NCBI GenBank assembly: GCA_028712575.1
Contig: JAQTPU010000066.1
Location: 1-5,110 of the forward strand
Origin: Candidatus Iainarchaeum sp.
GTDB taxonomy: Archaea; Iainarchaeota; Iainarchaeia; Iainarchaeales; GCA-2688035
DNA length: 5,110 bases
Direction of reading: 5' to 3'
Below, piece after piece: positions 1-4,628 of this stretch (positions within the stretch are counted from its first letter, which is position 1; each line of letters starts with the position of its first letter). Below the pieces are notes generated by a model. It worked only from the letters and a program-made list of their open reading frames with translations, had not been told where the DNA came from and searched no databases. Made by a program: the position numbers and the translations under genes.

Positions 1-266
1 TCCCTTGTCGGCGGGGTTGCAAATATTTTTCCCGAAAAACCCTGCTTTACAAGCACTGGCAGGTAGCCGCAGTGGTCTATGTGGCCATGGCTGATTACAA
101 TGGCATCAATCTGCCTTGCAAGCTCTTTGGGTATTTCTGGAAGCTCTGGCTTTTCCTTTCCGACTTTTATTCCTGCATCAAAAAGTATTTTTTTTCCGCG
201 GGTTTCAAGAAGCATTGCATTCCTGCCGACTTCATTGCAGCCTCCGAAAAAAGTGATTTTGGCCAT
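1..266 (-). CDS. beta-CASP metallo-beta-lactamase ribonuclease, aCPSF2-like (N-terminal part, cut by window edge)
   Basis: Reading the minus strand from the ATG at 266 gives 88 complete codons open to the window edge, starting MAKITFFGGCNEVGRNAMLL. Visible motifs are the GGCNEVGR opening typical of KOG1137/CPSF-type beta-CASP nucleases, the motif-1 aspartate in LFDAG (about residue 30), and the metal-binding HGHIDH signature (residues 60-65, the HxHxDH of metallo-beta-lactamases) followed by CGYLP. It ends in a TPPTR stretch, which resembles the T-x-PTRDL strand after motif 2 in the aCPSF2 group. Known members are zinc-dependent endo/5'-exoribonucleases acting in RNA processing and decay in the archaeal cytoplasm. 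The beta-CASP domain itself lies outside the window, so aCPSF2 versus aRNase J is inferred from the N-terminus; CNEVGR fits aCPSF2 better. It is transcribed divergently from the pilin-like gene at 356. Confidence 0.85.
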   Translation of the reverse strand, partial: MAKITFFGGCNEVGRNAMLLETRGKKILFDAGIKVGKEKPELPEIPKELARQIDAIVISHGHIDHCGYLPVLVKQGFSGKIFATPPTR

Positions 267-284
267 CGGAAAAACTATGTGCAA

Positions 285-297
285 TAGCATTAAAAAA
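285..297 (-). promoter_or_regulatory. possible TATA-like box for the beta-CASP nuclease gene
   Basis: On the minus strand a T-run followed by AATG lies roughly 20-30 nt upstream of the ATG at 266, about where an archaeal TATA box would sit for a leaderless or short-leader transcript. The match to a TATA consensus is weak, and A/T runs are common in this genome's spacers, so this is only a candidate. Confidence 0.25.
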
Positions 298-321
298 AAG
301 ATTTGTTTGGAAAAAAGGCAA

Positions 322-332
322 GTAATAAAAAT
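322..332 (+). promoter_or_regulatory. candidate TATA box for the large pilin-like gene
   Basis: The segment gtaataaaaat is centred about 29 nt before the ATG at 356. This is the spacing expected if transcription begins at or just before the start codon (leaderless). No GGAG/GGTG-type ribosome binding site is seen directly before the ATG, which also fits a leaderless mRNA. The 89-base region 267-355 otherwise holds only A/T-rich sequence shared with the divergent nuclease gene. Confidence 0.4.
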
Positions 333-355
333 CAGGAAATTCAATTAGTTACTGC

Positions 356-1657
356 ATGTTTGCAAAAAAACCAAGTGCACAGGCAGCCCTGGAGTATTTG
401 ATGACTTACGGCTGGGCTCTGGTCATTATTGTTTCCATTGCATCGGCCCTGTTTTTTGTCCTCCAGGCTCCAAGCCAGGATATAGTGTTCTCTTCGGATT
501 CGAGGAGTTTTATTGTGCGCAGCAGCAATGTAACCCCTGTTTCCGGATTGCCTTCCTCTTTTGTTCTTGAGATTCAGAATGCTTCAGGCAGGCCTGTTGT
601 AATTACAGGGCTTGAACCAGTGAATTTTGACATTGCGGTCCCTGTGAACTGCAGTTCGGGTTCAACCTGCAGTTATTCTGCAAGCCTGCCAAGCGGCCAG
701 ACAACAAAAATAACAGGAAATATTGCGTCAAATTACGGTTCTTCCGGCAGCATAAGGATACACTGCCTGATTGACAATTACTCAAGGACAATTGCCCTGA
801 ATGCAAAAGGAAAAAACCCCGATGCTGCGGTTGCCGTGGCGCCTGCAGCCTGCTTTTTTGGGGCACCGAACGGCAACTGCGAACCCGGCGAAAACTGCCC
901 TTCGGATTCCGGAAGCTGCGCCCCGCAAACCTGCAAGACAGCTTCCTGCACGAATGGCTGTGTTTATTCCAACGAGCCTAACGGCACTAATTGCAGGATA
1001 GGCCTGAATCCGCCCTCAACCTGCTTTGACGGCGCCTGCGCAGGCTGCCCCATAAATTGTGTTTATGCGGCAGAGTGCGCAATGACAGGCACTGACACTG
1101 CCTGCGGCCAGTCTTCCGCCTGTGCAAGAAACACCCAGGGCCAGCCCTGCCAGGGCGGTGCAGGAACCTGCACTGACGAAGCCTGTTATGTCCAGTCAAA
1201 AATTTTCGGAGAAGCTTGTTCCTCTCCCGGCGGAAGCGGCTGGTGCCAGGCAGACGAGGATTGCATAGGCTATGAACTTGGCCAGGGAAACTGCCTGCTA
1301 GGCCTGGAATGCTGTTCAATTGAATCGCTTTCCTGCTTCAATTCAGGAGGCGCCTGTGAAGCTTCATGCCTGCCTCCAAATATAAACTTCGGGACTTTTG
1401 GATGTTCTTCAGGCGAAACCTGCTGTGCAATGGATATTTGCGGAAGCCTGAACGGCTTTTGCGCAGCAGGCTGCGCCAACCTGCTTGAGGACGGTTATTT
1501 TGACGTTTTTTCGCCCTGCAATTCAGCAGACCCCTGTTTTGTCGGCTGTGCTGACAATTGCGATGCTGTCGGAGGAGTGTGCAAGGATTTATGCGATGCC
1601 TGGGAATCCAATAAAAACGAGCTTGGCTGCGGCCCGGGAAAGGTTTGCTGCGGATAA
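356..1657 (+). CDS. class III signal peptide (pilin-like) surface protein with long cysteine-rich tail
   Basis: The product has 433 residues. The N-terminus is a textbook archaeal class III signal: a short basic leader (MFAKKPSA), then QAALEY with Q at +1 (residue 9) and Glu at +5 (residue 13), then a hydrophobic helix to about residue 37. A prepilin peptidase (EppA/FlaK type) would be expected to cut between A8 and Q9, and the helix would then anchor the protein or pack into a filament core. Residues about 40-155 are Ser/Thr/Gly-rich, beta-like, and align with the paralogue at 3034. Residues 166-432 contain 42 of the 45 cysteines, so the tail is almost certainly an extracellular disulfide-rich region. 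It comprises a GENC segment (175-188), two five-Cys units (198-277) and four six-Cys modules (288-432). No pilus ATPase or membrane-platform gene is adjacent, so filament assembly is not shown. Its binding target and function are unknown. Confidence 0.88.
   Translation: MFAKKPSAQAALEYLMTYGWALVIIVSIASALFFVLQAPSQDIVFSSDSRSFIVRSSNVTPVSGLPSSFVLEIQNASGRPVVITGLEPVNFDIAVPVNCSSGSTCSYSASLPSGQTTKITGNIASNYGSSGSIRIHCLIDNYSRTIALNAKGKNPDAAVAVAPAACFFGAPNGNCEPGENCPSDSGSCAPQTCKTASCTNGCVYSNEPNGTNCRIGLNPPSTCFDGACAGCPINCVYAAECAMTGTDTACGQSSACARNTQGQPCQGGAGTCTDEACYVQSKIFGEACSSPGGSGWCQADEDCIGYELGQGNCLLGLECCSIESLSCFNSGGACEASCLPPNINFGTFGCSSGETCCAMDICGSLNGFCAAGCANLLEDGYFDVFSPCNSADPCFVGCADNCDAVGGVCKDLCDAWESNKNELGCGPGKVCCG
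947..1186 (+). repeat. two degenerate five-cysteine units inside the large pilin-like protein
   Basis: Protein residues 198-228 and 250-277 share a five-cysteine layout. The first is C-x3-C-x10-C-x9-C-x4-C, ending TCFDGAC. The second is C-x5-C-x8-C-x6-C-x4-C, ending TCTDEAC. The similarity is in cysteine order and the TC-x-D-x-AC ending rather than in the DNA, so it is an old or loosely constrained duplication. The intervening stretch 231-241 carries three more cysteines. Confidence 0.45.
1217..1651 (+). repeat. four tandem six-cysteine modules at the C-terminus of the large pilin-like protein
   Basis: Cysteines at residues 327/334/338/350/356/357 and 402/409/413/425/431/432 have identical spacing: C-x6-C-x3-C-x11-C-x5-C-C. 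A third copy at 362/369/373/388/394 keeps C-x6-C-x3-C, widens the next gap to 14, keeps x5, and has Phe in place of the last Cys (395). An upstream copy at 288/297/303/313/319/320 has looser early spacing (x8, x5, x9) but the same C-x5-CC ending. Copies start 35-40 residues apart. The ending resembles many small extracellular disulfide-knot domains; I cannot assign a named family. Confidence 0.7.
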
Positions 1658-1698
1658 CCGCATTTTCAGCCCCCTCTAAGGCCGGTCTGCCGATTGCC

Positions 1699-1729
1699 AA
1701 AAAAAAACGTTTTTTTTTGATGTTTTTTT
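1699..1729 (+). terminator. A9-CG-T9 palindrome plus T-tract, likely transcription terminator of the pilin-like gene
   Basis: Nine A, then CG, then nine T form a perfect 20-base palindrome (1699-1718), followed by GATG and a further seven T (1723-1729). It lies about 42 nt after the stop codon at 1657. Archaeal termination is driven mainly by T-rich tracts in the non-template strand, and two T-runs in a row fit this. The palindrome can also form an A:U hairpin. It lies upstream of the next gene's TATA-like box, so it separates the two transcription units. Confidence 0.5.
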
Positions 1730-1754
1730 GCCATGCCCTGCAACTGCCAAAAAG

Positions 1755-1765
1755 CATATTTTTAA
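1755..1765 (+). promoter_or_regulatory. candidate TATA box for the transglutaminase-like gene
   Basis: The segment atatttttaaa is centred about 31 nt before the ATG at 1791, right for a leaderless or near-leaderless archaeal promoter. It supports 1791 over the earlier in-frame ATG at 1728, which lies upstream of this box and inside the terminator-like spacer. Confidence 0.5.
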
Positions 1766-1790
1766 AGCCAGTTTTTTTCCAATCATATTA

Positions 1791-2462
1791 ATGAAAAACC
1801 AGGCTGATGGCCAGGCAAGGCCGGGTGAAAACCGTGATAACAGTGATTCCGCTTCGCTTTCAAGCGGGGATGCACAGAAAGAGCTCCAGTTCAGGCTTTG
1901 CAGGTTTTTGCTTTCAAAATATTCGGAACTTATTAACGAGTCAGAGCGCAGGACAATCGGGGAGATAAAGGGCCTTGTGAATTCCGACGACCTGACAATA
2001 CAATCTATTCTTGCGGATTTGAAACCGCAAAATTTTGGTTTTGAAAAGGATTTTTTGCAGACAGCGGAAAAAATCTTCAATTTTGTCGCTTCTGAAATAA
2101 ATTTTGCGGAGCTCGACACAAGCCTGAATTACTGGCTTTCGCCGAAAGAAATCTTTTCAGAAAAAATCGCTGACGACGAGGACATCGCGATTTTCTTATG
2201 CAGCCTTCTTCTCGGAATAGGGGATGAAAAGGCGTTTGTCGTGCTCGCGGAGCTTGAAAATCTCCAGACACATGCCTTTGTAATAACCGAGTTCAGGGAA
2301 AATTTTTTTATTCTCGATGCGAGCCAGGGGCATGTGTTTTCAAAATTTTCAGGGAACAGGGACAAGGTGCTCATGGACTTTTCCTTCAAGGGCGCGAAAA
2401 TAAAACAATTTTTATACAAGTTCAACCATTCAACATACGAGCAGTTCGTGGACACGGAGTAG
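1791..2462 (+). CDS. transglutaminase-like fold protein, probably lacking the catalytic cysteine
   Basis: The product has 223 residues from the ATG at 1791, chosen because a TATA-like box sits 31 nt upstream and because the extra 21 codons from 1728 read through spacer sequence. Residues 1-28 are polar and low-complexity; residues 29-95 look helical. Residues 94-180 follow the transglutaminase-like (papain-like) pattern: a helix ending near INFAEL, then YWLSPKEIF (114-122), a helix IFLCSLLLGIG (134-144), a strand FVVLAELE, the His strand THAFV (H161) and the Asp strand FFILDAS (D176). The usual G-D-C-E-D/H-A motif at the head of the helix reads ADDEDIA (127-133), so the nucleophilic Cys position appears to be D129. 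His and Asp of the triad are kept. There is no signal peptide or membrane segment, so it is probably cytoplasmic. Family assignment is by pattern; a non-catalytic binding role is inferred, and substrate or partner is unknown. Confidence 0.65.
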   Translation: MKNQADGQARPGENRDNSDSASLSSGDAQKELQFRLCRFLLSKYSELINESERRTIGEIKGLVNSDDLTIQSILADLKPQNFGFEKDFLQTAEKIFNFVASEINFAELDTSLNYWLSPKEIFSEKIADDEDIAIFLCSLLLGIGDEKAFVVLAELENLQTHAFVITEFRENFFILDASQGHVFSKFSGNRDKVLMDFSFKGAKIKQFLYKFNHSTYEQFVDTE

Positions 2463-2476
2463 TGCCAGCCATTTTC

Positions 2477-2518
2477 TTTCCCTTTTGGAGAAAAAGTTTG
2501 AGTTGCCCAAAAGAGAAA
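2477..2518. repeat. imperfect inverted repeat between the transglutaminase-like and Nudix genes
   Basis: TTTCCCTTTTGG (2477-2488) can pair with CCAAAAGAGAAA (2507-2518). The inner seven base pairs (2482-2488 with 2507-2513) are perfect, followed by one mismatch and four more pairs, around an 18-nt loop. It lies 14 nt after the stop at 2462 and about 40 nt before the Nudix start. It could be a terminator/processing hairpin for the upstream gene or an operator for the Nudix gene. Nothing identifies a binding protein. Confidence 0.4.
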
Positions 2519-2527
2519 AACATTAAT
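2516..2527 (+). promoter_or_regulatory. weak TATA-like box for the Nudix gene
   Basis: The A/T-rich segment aaaaacattaat ends about 33 nt before the ATG at 2560. With the usual spacing this would give a leader of about 10-15 nt. It overlaps the right arm of the inverted repeat, which would place that repeat where a regulator could block promoter access. The match is weak. Confidence 0.28.
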
Positions 2528-2559
2528 TCCGGACAAGCAAATTCCTGGCGTGCAATTTT

Positions 2560-3003
2560 ATGTCTGAAACAAGCGTTGGTGCCGTAGTATTCCATAAAAA
2601 AAGCCATGAAACAAGGTTTTTGCTCCTGCACTACACTTCGGGCCACTGGGACTTTGCAAAAGGCCATGTGGAAGAAAACGAGACAGAGGAGCAGGTGCTC
2701 TGGAGGGAGCTTGAGGAAGAAACAGGCATTACAAAAAAACAGGCAAAAATAATTCCGGGTTTCCGCGAGAGAATAACCTATTTTTACAAAAAGGGGGAAG
2801 AAACAATTTTCAAGGAAGTAATCATACTCCTTGTTGAATCTGCGACTGATTCTGTGCGGCTTTCCCCCGAGCACAATGAATTTGACTGGCTTGTTTTTGA
2901 AAGGGCCCTGAAAAAAACAACCTTTGCAAATGCAAAGCAGATTCTGGCAAAAGCCGATGCTTTTCTGAAGCAGAAAAGTTTTTTGCCGGAAACAAAAAAA
3001 TAA
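2560..3003 (+). CDS. Nudix hydrolase, diadenosine tetraphosphate (Ap4A) hydrolase-like
   Basis: The product has 147 residues, the usual length for small Nudix enzymes. The full Nudix box G-x5-E-x7-REU-x-EE-x-G-U is present at residues 35-57 (G35, E41, R49-E50-L51, E53-E54, G56-I57), with all metal-binding glutamates intact. The preceding HWDFAKGHVE and the later LSPEHNEFDWL (101-111) are hallmarks of the asymmetric bis(5'-nucleosyl)-tetraphosphatase (NUDT2/Ap4A hydrolase) group, which splits Ap4A into ATP and AMP and clears stress-linked dinucleotides. Aromatic residues at F68, Y74 and Y76 fit the adenine-stacking region of that group. The protein is soluble with no signal peptide. The family call is firm, the Ap4A substrate is likely but inferred, and other nucleotide or mRNA-cap-like substrates are possible. 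The following pilin-like gene begins 30 nt after its stop and could be co-transcribed. Confidence 0.88.
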   Translation: MSETSVGAVVFHKKSHETRFLLLHYTSGHWDFAKGHVEENETEEQVLWRELEEETGITKKQAKIIPGFRERITYFYKKGEETIFKEVIILLVESATDSVRLSPEHNEFDWLVFERALKKTTFANAKQILAKADAFLKQKSFLPETKK

Positions 3004-3026
3004 AAGCACCTGCAACATATATATTA
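2999..3026 (+). promoter_or_regulatory. two TATA-like segments before the small pilin-like gene
   Basis: Two A/T-rich boxes precede the ATG at 3034. The segment aataaaag (2999-3006), which includes the Nudix stop codon, begins 35 nt upstream and resembles the box before the large paralogue (aataaaaa, 32 nt upstream of its ATG). The more striking acatatatatta (3015-3026) lies only 8-19 nt upstream, too close to drive a transcript that includes this start codon with normal archaeal TATA spacing. The first is therefore the better candidate, or the gene is read through from the Nudix gene. Confidence 0.3.
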
Positions 3027-3033
3027 TGGTTAA

Positions 3034-3687
3034 ATGTTTTCCAAAAAATCCCGCGGCCAGGCTGCACTGGAGTATTTGATGACTTACGGCTGGGCCTTGG
3101 TGATTATTGTTACTGTTGCTTCTGTTTTGTTTTTTGTCCTGCAGCAGCCGGCTTCAGAGGTTCGGTTTAGCGTTGATTCCCGGGATTTTTTGGTTAGAAG
3201 CAGCAATGTCAATCCCGTCACAAGAGATTTTATTGTCGAATTGCAGAACAAAAGCGGCAGAAATATGACGGGAGCGACTGTCACGGGCAATTTTCCGATT
3301 TTTGTGGATTCCGGATTTTCTAATCTGCCTATGAGAAGCGGGGAAATTATAAAAATTACCGGGAATATGGGCTCTTATTCAGATTCCGGTTCGTTGAATA
3401 TTTCCTATTCTTCCGCAGGGTATGCAAAAACCGCAAAGCTCAATGCACAAGGAAAAATACCCGGCACAACAGGGGCACAGCTTTGCGGCAACGGGGCTTT
3501 AAATCCCGGAGAGGAATGTGACGGCTCTGTTTTCAGCCCAGCCGTACTTGGAAATCTGGCAGGTTTCTGCGAGTTTCACAGCATGTGCTGGTACACTTCT
3601 ACGCCCAGCTGTGATTCATCCTGCCGGATATTGCCTGCTTCTGTCTGCGCTGCCCAATGCCCTGACGGCACTTGCGACTGCATCTAA
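3034..3687 (+). CDS. class III signal peptide (pilin-like) protein with short disulfide-rich tail
   Basis: The product has 217 residues and is a paralogue of the protein at 356. The leader MFSKKSRG precedes QAALEY, so the expected prepilin-peptidase cut is G8|Q9 with Glu at +5. The hydrophobic helix runs to about residue 37. Residues 9-26 are identical to the large paralogue, and similarity continues through FS-x-DSR-x-F, VRSSNV, ITGN and LNA-x-GK to about residue 143. The tail has all ten cysteines (151-216). It opens with CGNGALNPGEECDG, the signature of the Myxococcus-type/DUF4215-like disulfide repeat common in extracellular proteins, then CDSSC (193-197). It is expected to be exported and membrane- or filament-anchored with the Cys-rich end outside. 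It may be a minor pilin or adhesive surface protein; the function is unknown. Its stop lies 26 nt from the convergent kinase gene. Confidence 0.85.
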   Translation: MFSKKSRGQAALEYLMTYGWALVIIVTVASVLFFVLQQPASEVRFSVDSRDFLVRSSNVNPVTRDFIVELQNKSGRNMTGATVTGNFPIFVDSGFSNLPMRSGEIIKITGNMGSYSDSGSLNISYSSAGYAKTAKLNAQGKIPGTTGAQLCGNGALNPGEECDGSVFSPAVLGNLAGFCEFHSMCWYTSTPSCDSSCRILPASVCAAQCPDGTCDCI

Positions 3688-3725
3688 TGCCGTTTTTCAG
3701 GCATAATGCGGAATCAGATTTTTTT
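3687..3725 (+). terminator. small hairpin and T7 tract between convergent genes
   Basis: The stem atgcc (3687-3691) pairs with ggcat (3700-3704) around an 8-nt loop containing five T. A run of seven T follows at 3719-3725, already inside the C-terminus of the opposing kinase gene. The T-run would suit termination of the plus-strand pilin-like transcript. The five-base stem is short and may be chance. Confidence 0.3.
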
Positions 3726-4628
3726 CCTGATCAGATTGTTTTTTGCCCCAAGAAACTGTATTTCCTGCGCGGCATTTTCGCTTCCGAGGTAAAGGCCCTG
3801 CTTGATGCCTTTCCCCCTTATAATTGCGGCCAGGAAGCCGGATTTGAACGCATCCCCGCAGCCTGTTGAATCAAGCACCCTCACCTTTCTTGCCCTTTCA
3901 AAAAAAAATTTTTTTCCGTCAAAAGCAGTGCTGCCCCCTGCCCCAAGGGTTATCACAACAAGCGGGACAATTTTCTGGAGTTTTTCCAGGTTTTGTTTGG
4001 CTCCTTTTTTTCCCGTGAGAAGCTCTGCTTCAGTTTCATTCAAAAACAGGATGCTGGTTTTTTCAAGCAATTGCCTTAATTTGCCGAATCCCTGCCTTAG
4101 TTCGCTTTTTCCCGGGTTCCATGCAACAAGGATTGCTTTTTTTTCGGCAAAGGAAAAAATCTTTTTCAGAAGCCCTGGCTTTGAATGCAGGCTGCTTACA
4201 CAGAACCATTCGCTTTTTTCCAGGAATTTCCAGTTGACCTGCTTTTCGTTTTCAAGGTGCCTTGTTGCGCCGGCAAAGCTAAGGATTATCCTGTCTGCGC
4301 CGAACCCTGTCAGAATAACGCTGTAGGCCGTATTGTAATTGGCAAGTTTTACTATTCCACTGCAGTCAATTTTTTCCTTTTCAAGTTCCTTCAGGACCTT
4401 TTTTGAATTTTCATCCTTTCCAAGCGCACAGACAATCCCTGTTTTCAGGCCTAGCCTTGACAAGCCCACTGCAGTGTTTGTTGCACCTCCCCCTGTCCCG
4501 AAAAAAATTCTGTCGGCATCTATTTTTGAATCCGGCCTCAAGCAGAGCCTGTTCCCGTGCAGATGCTCGTTCTGCAGATGCACAAAAACATCAATTGTGG
4601 CGTTTCCAAAGCAAACAACTTCCGGCAT
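3714..4628 (-). CDS. PfkB/ribokinase-family carbohydrate or nucleoside kinase
   Basis: The product has 304 residues, full length for the family. PfkB signature 1 is seen as GTGGGATNTAVGLSRLG (residues 44-60), which binds the substrate hydroxyls. NPG (171-173) and NETEAELLTG (197-206) mark the central region, TLGAGGS (227-233) the nucleotide-binding strand, and DSTGCGDAF (253-261) signature 2, with GCGD as anion hole and D259 as catalytic base. The enzyme should transfer ATP phosphate to a sugar, sugar phosphate or nucleoside in the cytoplasm. Its ATG overlaps the stop of the upstream GAPDH gene by one base (TAATG), so the two are surely one operon and probably translationally coupled. A glycolytic or gluconeogenic sugar-phosphate role is suggested by this, but ribose, nucleoside or ketodeoxygluconate kinase activities cannot be told apart by eye. 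No key residue is missing. Confidence 0.88.
   Translation of the reverse strand: MPEVVCFGNATIDVFVHLQNEHLHGNRLCLRPDSKIDADRIFFGTGGGATNTAVGLSRLGLKTGIVCALGKDENSKKVLKELEKEKIDCSGIVKLANYNTAYSVILTGFGADRIILSFAGATRHLENEKQVNWKFLEKSEWFCVSSLHSKPGLLKKIFSFAEKKAILVAWNPGKSELRQGFGKLRQLLEKTSILFLNETEAELLTGKKGAKQNLEKLQKIVPLVVITLGAGGSTAFDGKKFFFERARKVRVLDSTGCGDAFKSGFLAAIIRGKGIKQGLYLGSENAAQEIQFLGAKNNLIRKKI

Noticed and set aside
72..348. Plus-strand open frames starting at 72 and 79
   Set aside because: They lie opposite the beta-CASP nuclease start, which shows clear GGCNEVGR and HGHIDH motifs. The frames have no recognisable motifs.
267..355. Possible small RNA or riboswitch in the divergent spacer
   Set aside because: The region is A/T-rich with no notable inverted repeat, and it is fully used by the two facing promoters.
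1728..1790. Alternative upstream start for the transglutaminase-like protein, adding 21 residues with a short hydrophobic stretch
   Set aside because: It would place the start codon before the TATA-like box at 1755-1765 and inside the terminator-like spacer. The hydrophobic stretch is short and phenylalanine-rich from T-runs, not a convincing signal peptide.
1338..2119. Minus-strand open frames of 139 and 147 codons over the end of the pilin-like gene and start of the transglutaminase-like gene
   Set aside because: They overlap each other, cross the poly-A/poly-T spacer and encode no recognisable motif; codon choice and motifs favour the plus-strand genes.
2422..3018. 198-codon open frame on the minus strand
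   Set aside because: It is antisense to the Nudix gene, whose family motifs are perfect. Its translation is rich in Phe/Cys/Leu with no recognisable motif, as expected for a shadow frame.
389..3095. 29-base exact direct repeat (389-417 and 3067-3095) as a possible mobile-element or recombination end
   Set aside because: It encodes the highly conserved class III signal core in both paralogues, so shared ancestry and protein constraint explain it. No transposase, integrase or terminal inverted repeat is present.
3802..4326. 174-codon open frame on the plus strand
   Set aside because: Antisense to the PfkB-family kinase, with low-complexity Ser/Phe/Pro composition and no family signature.
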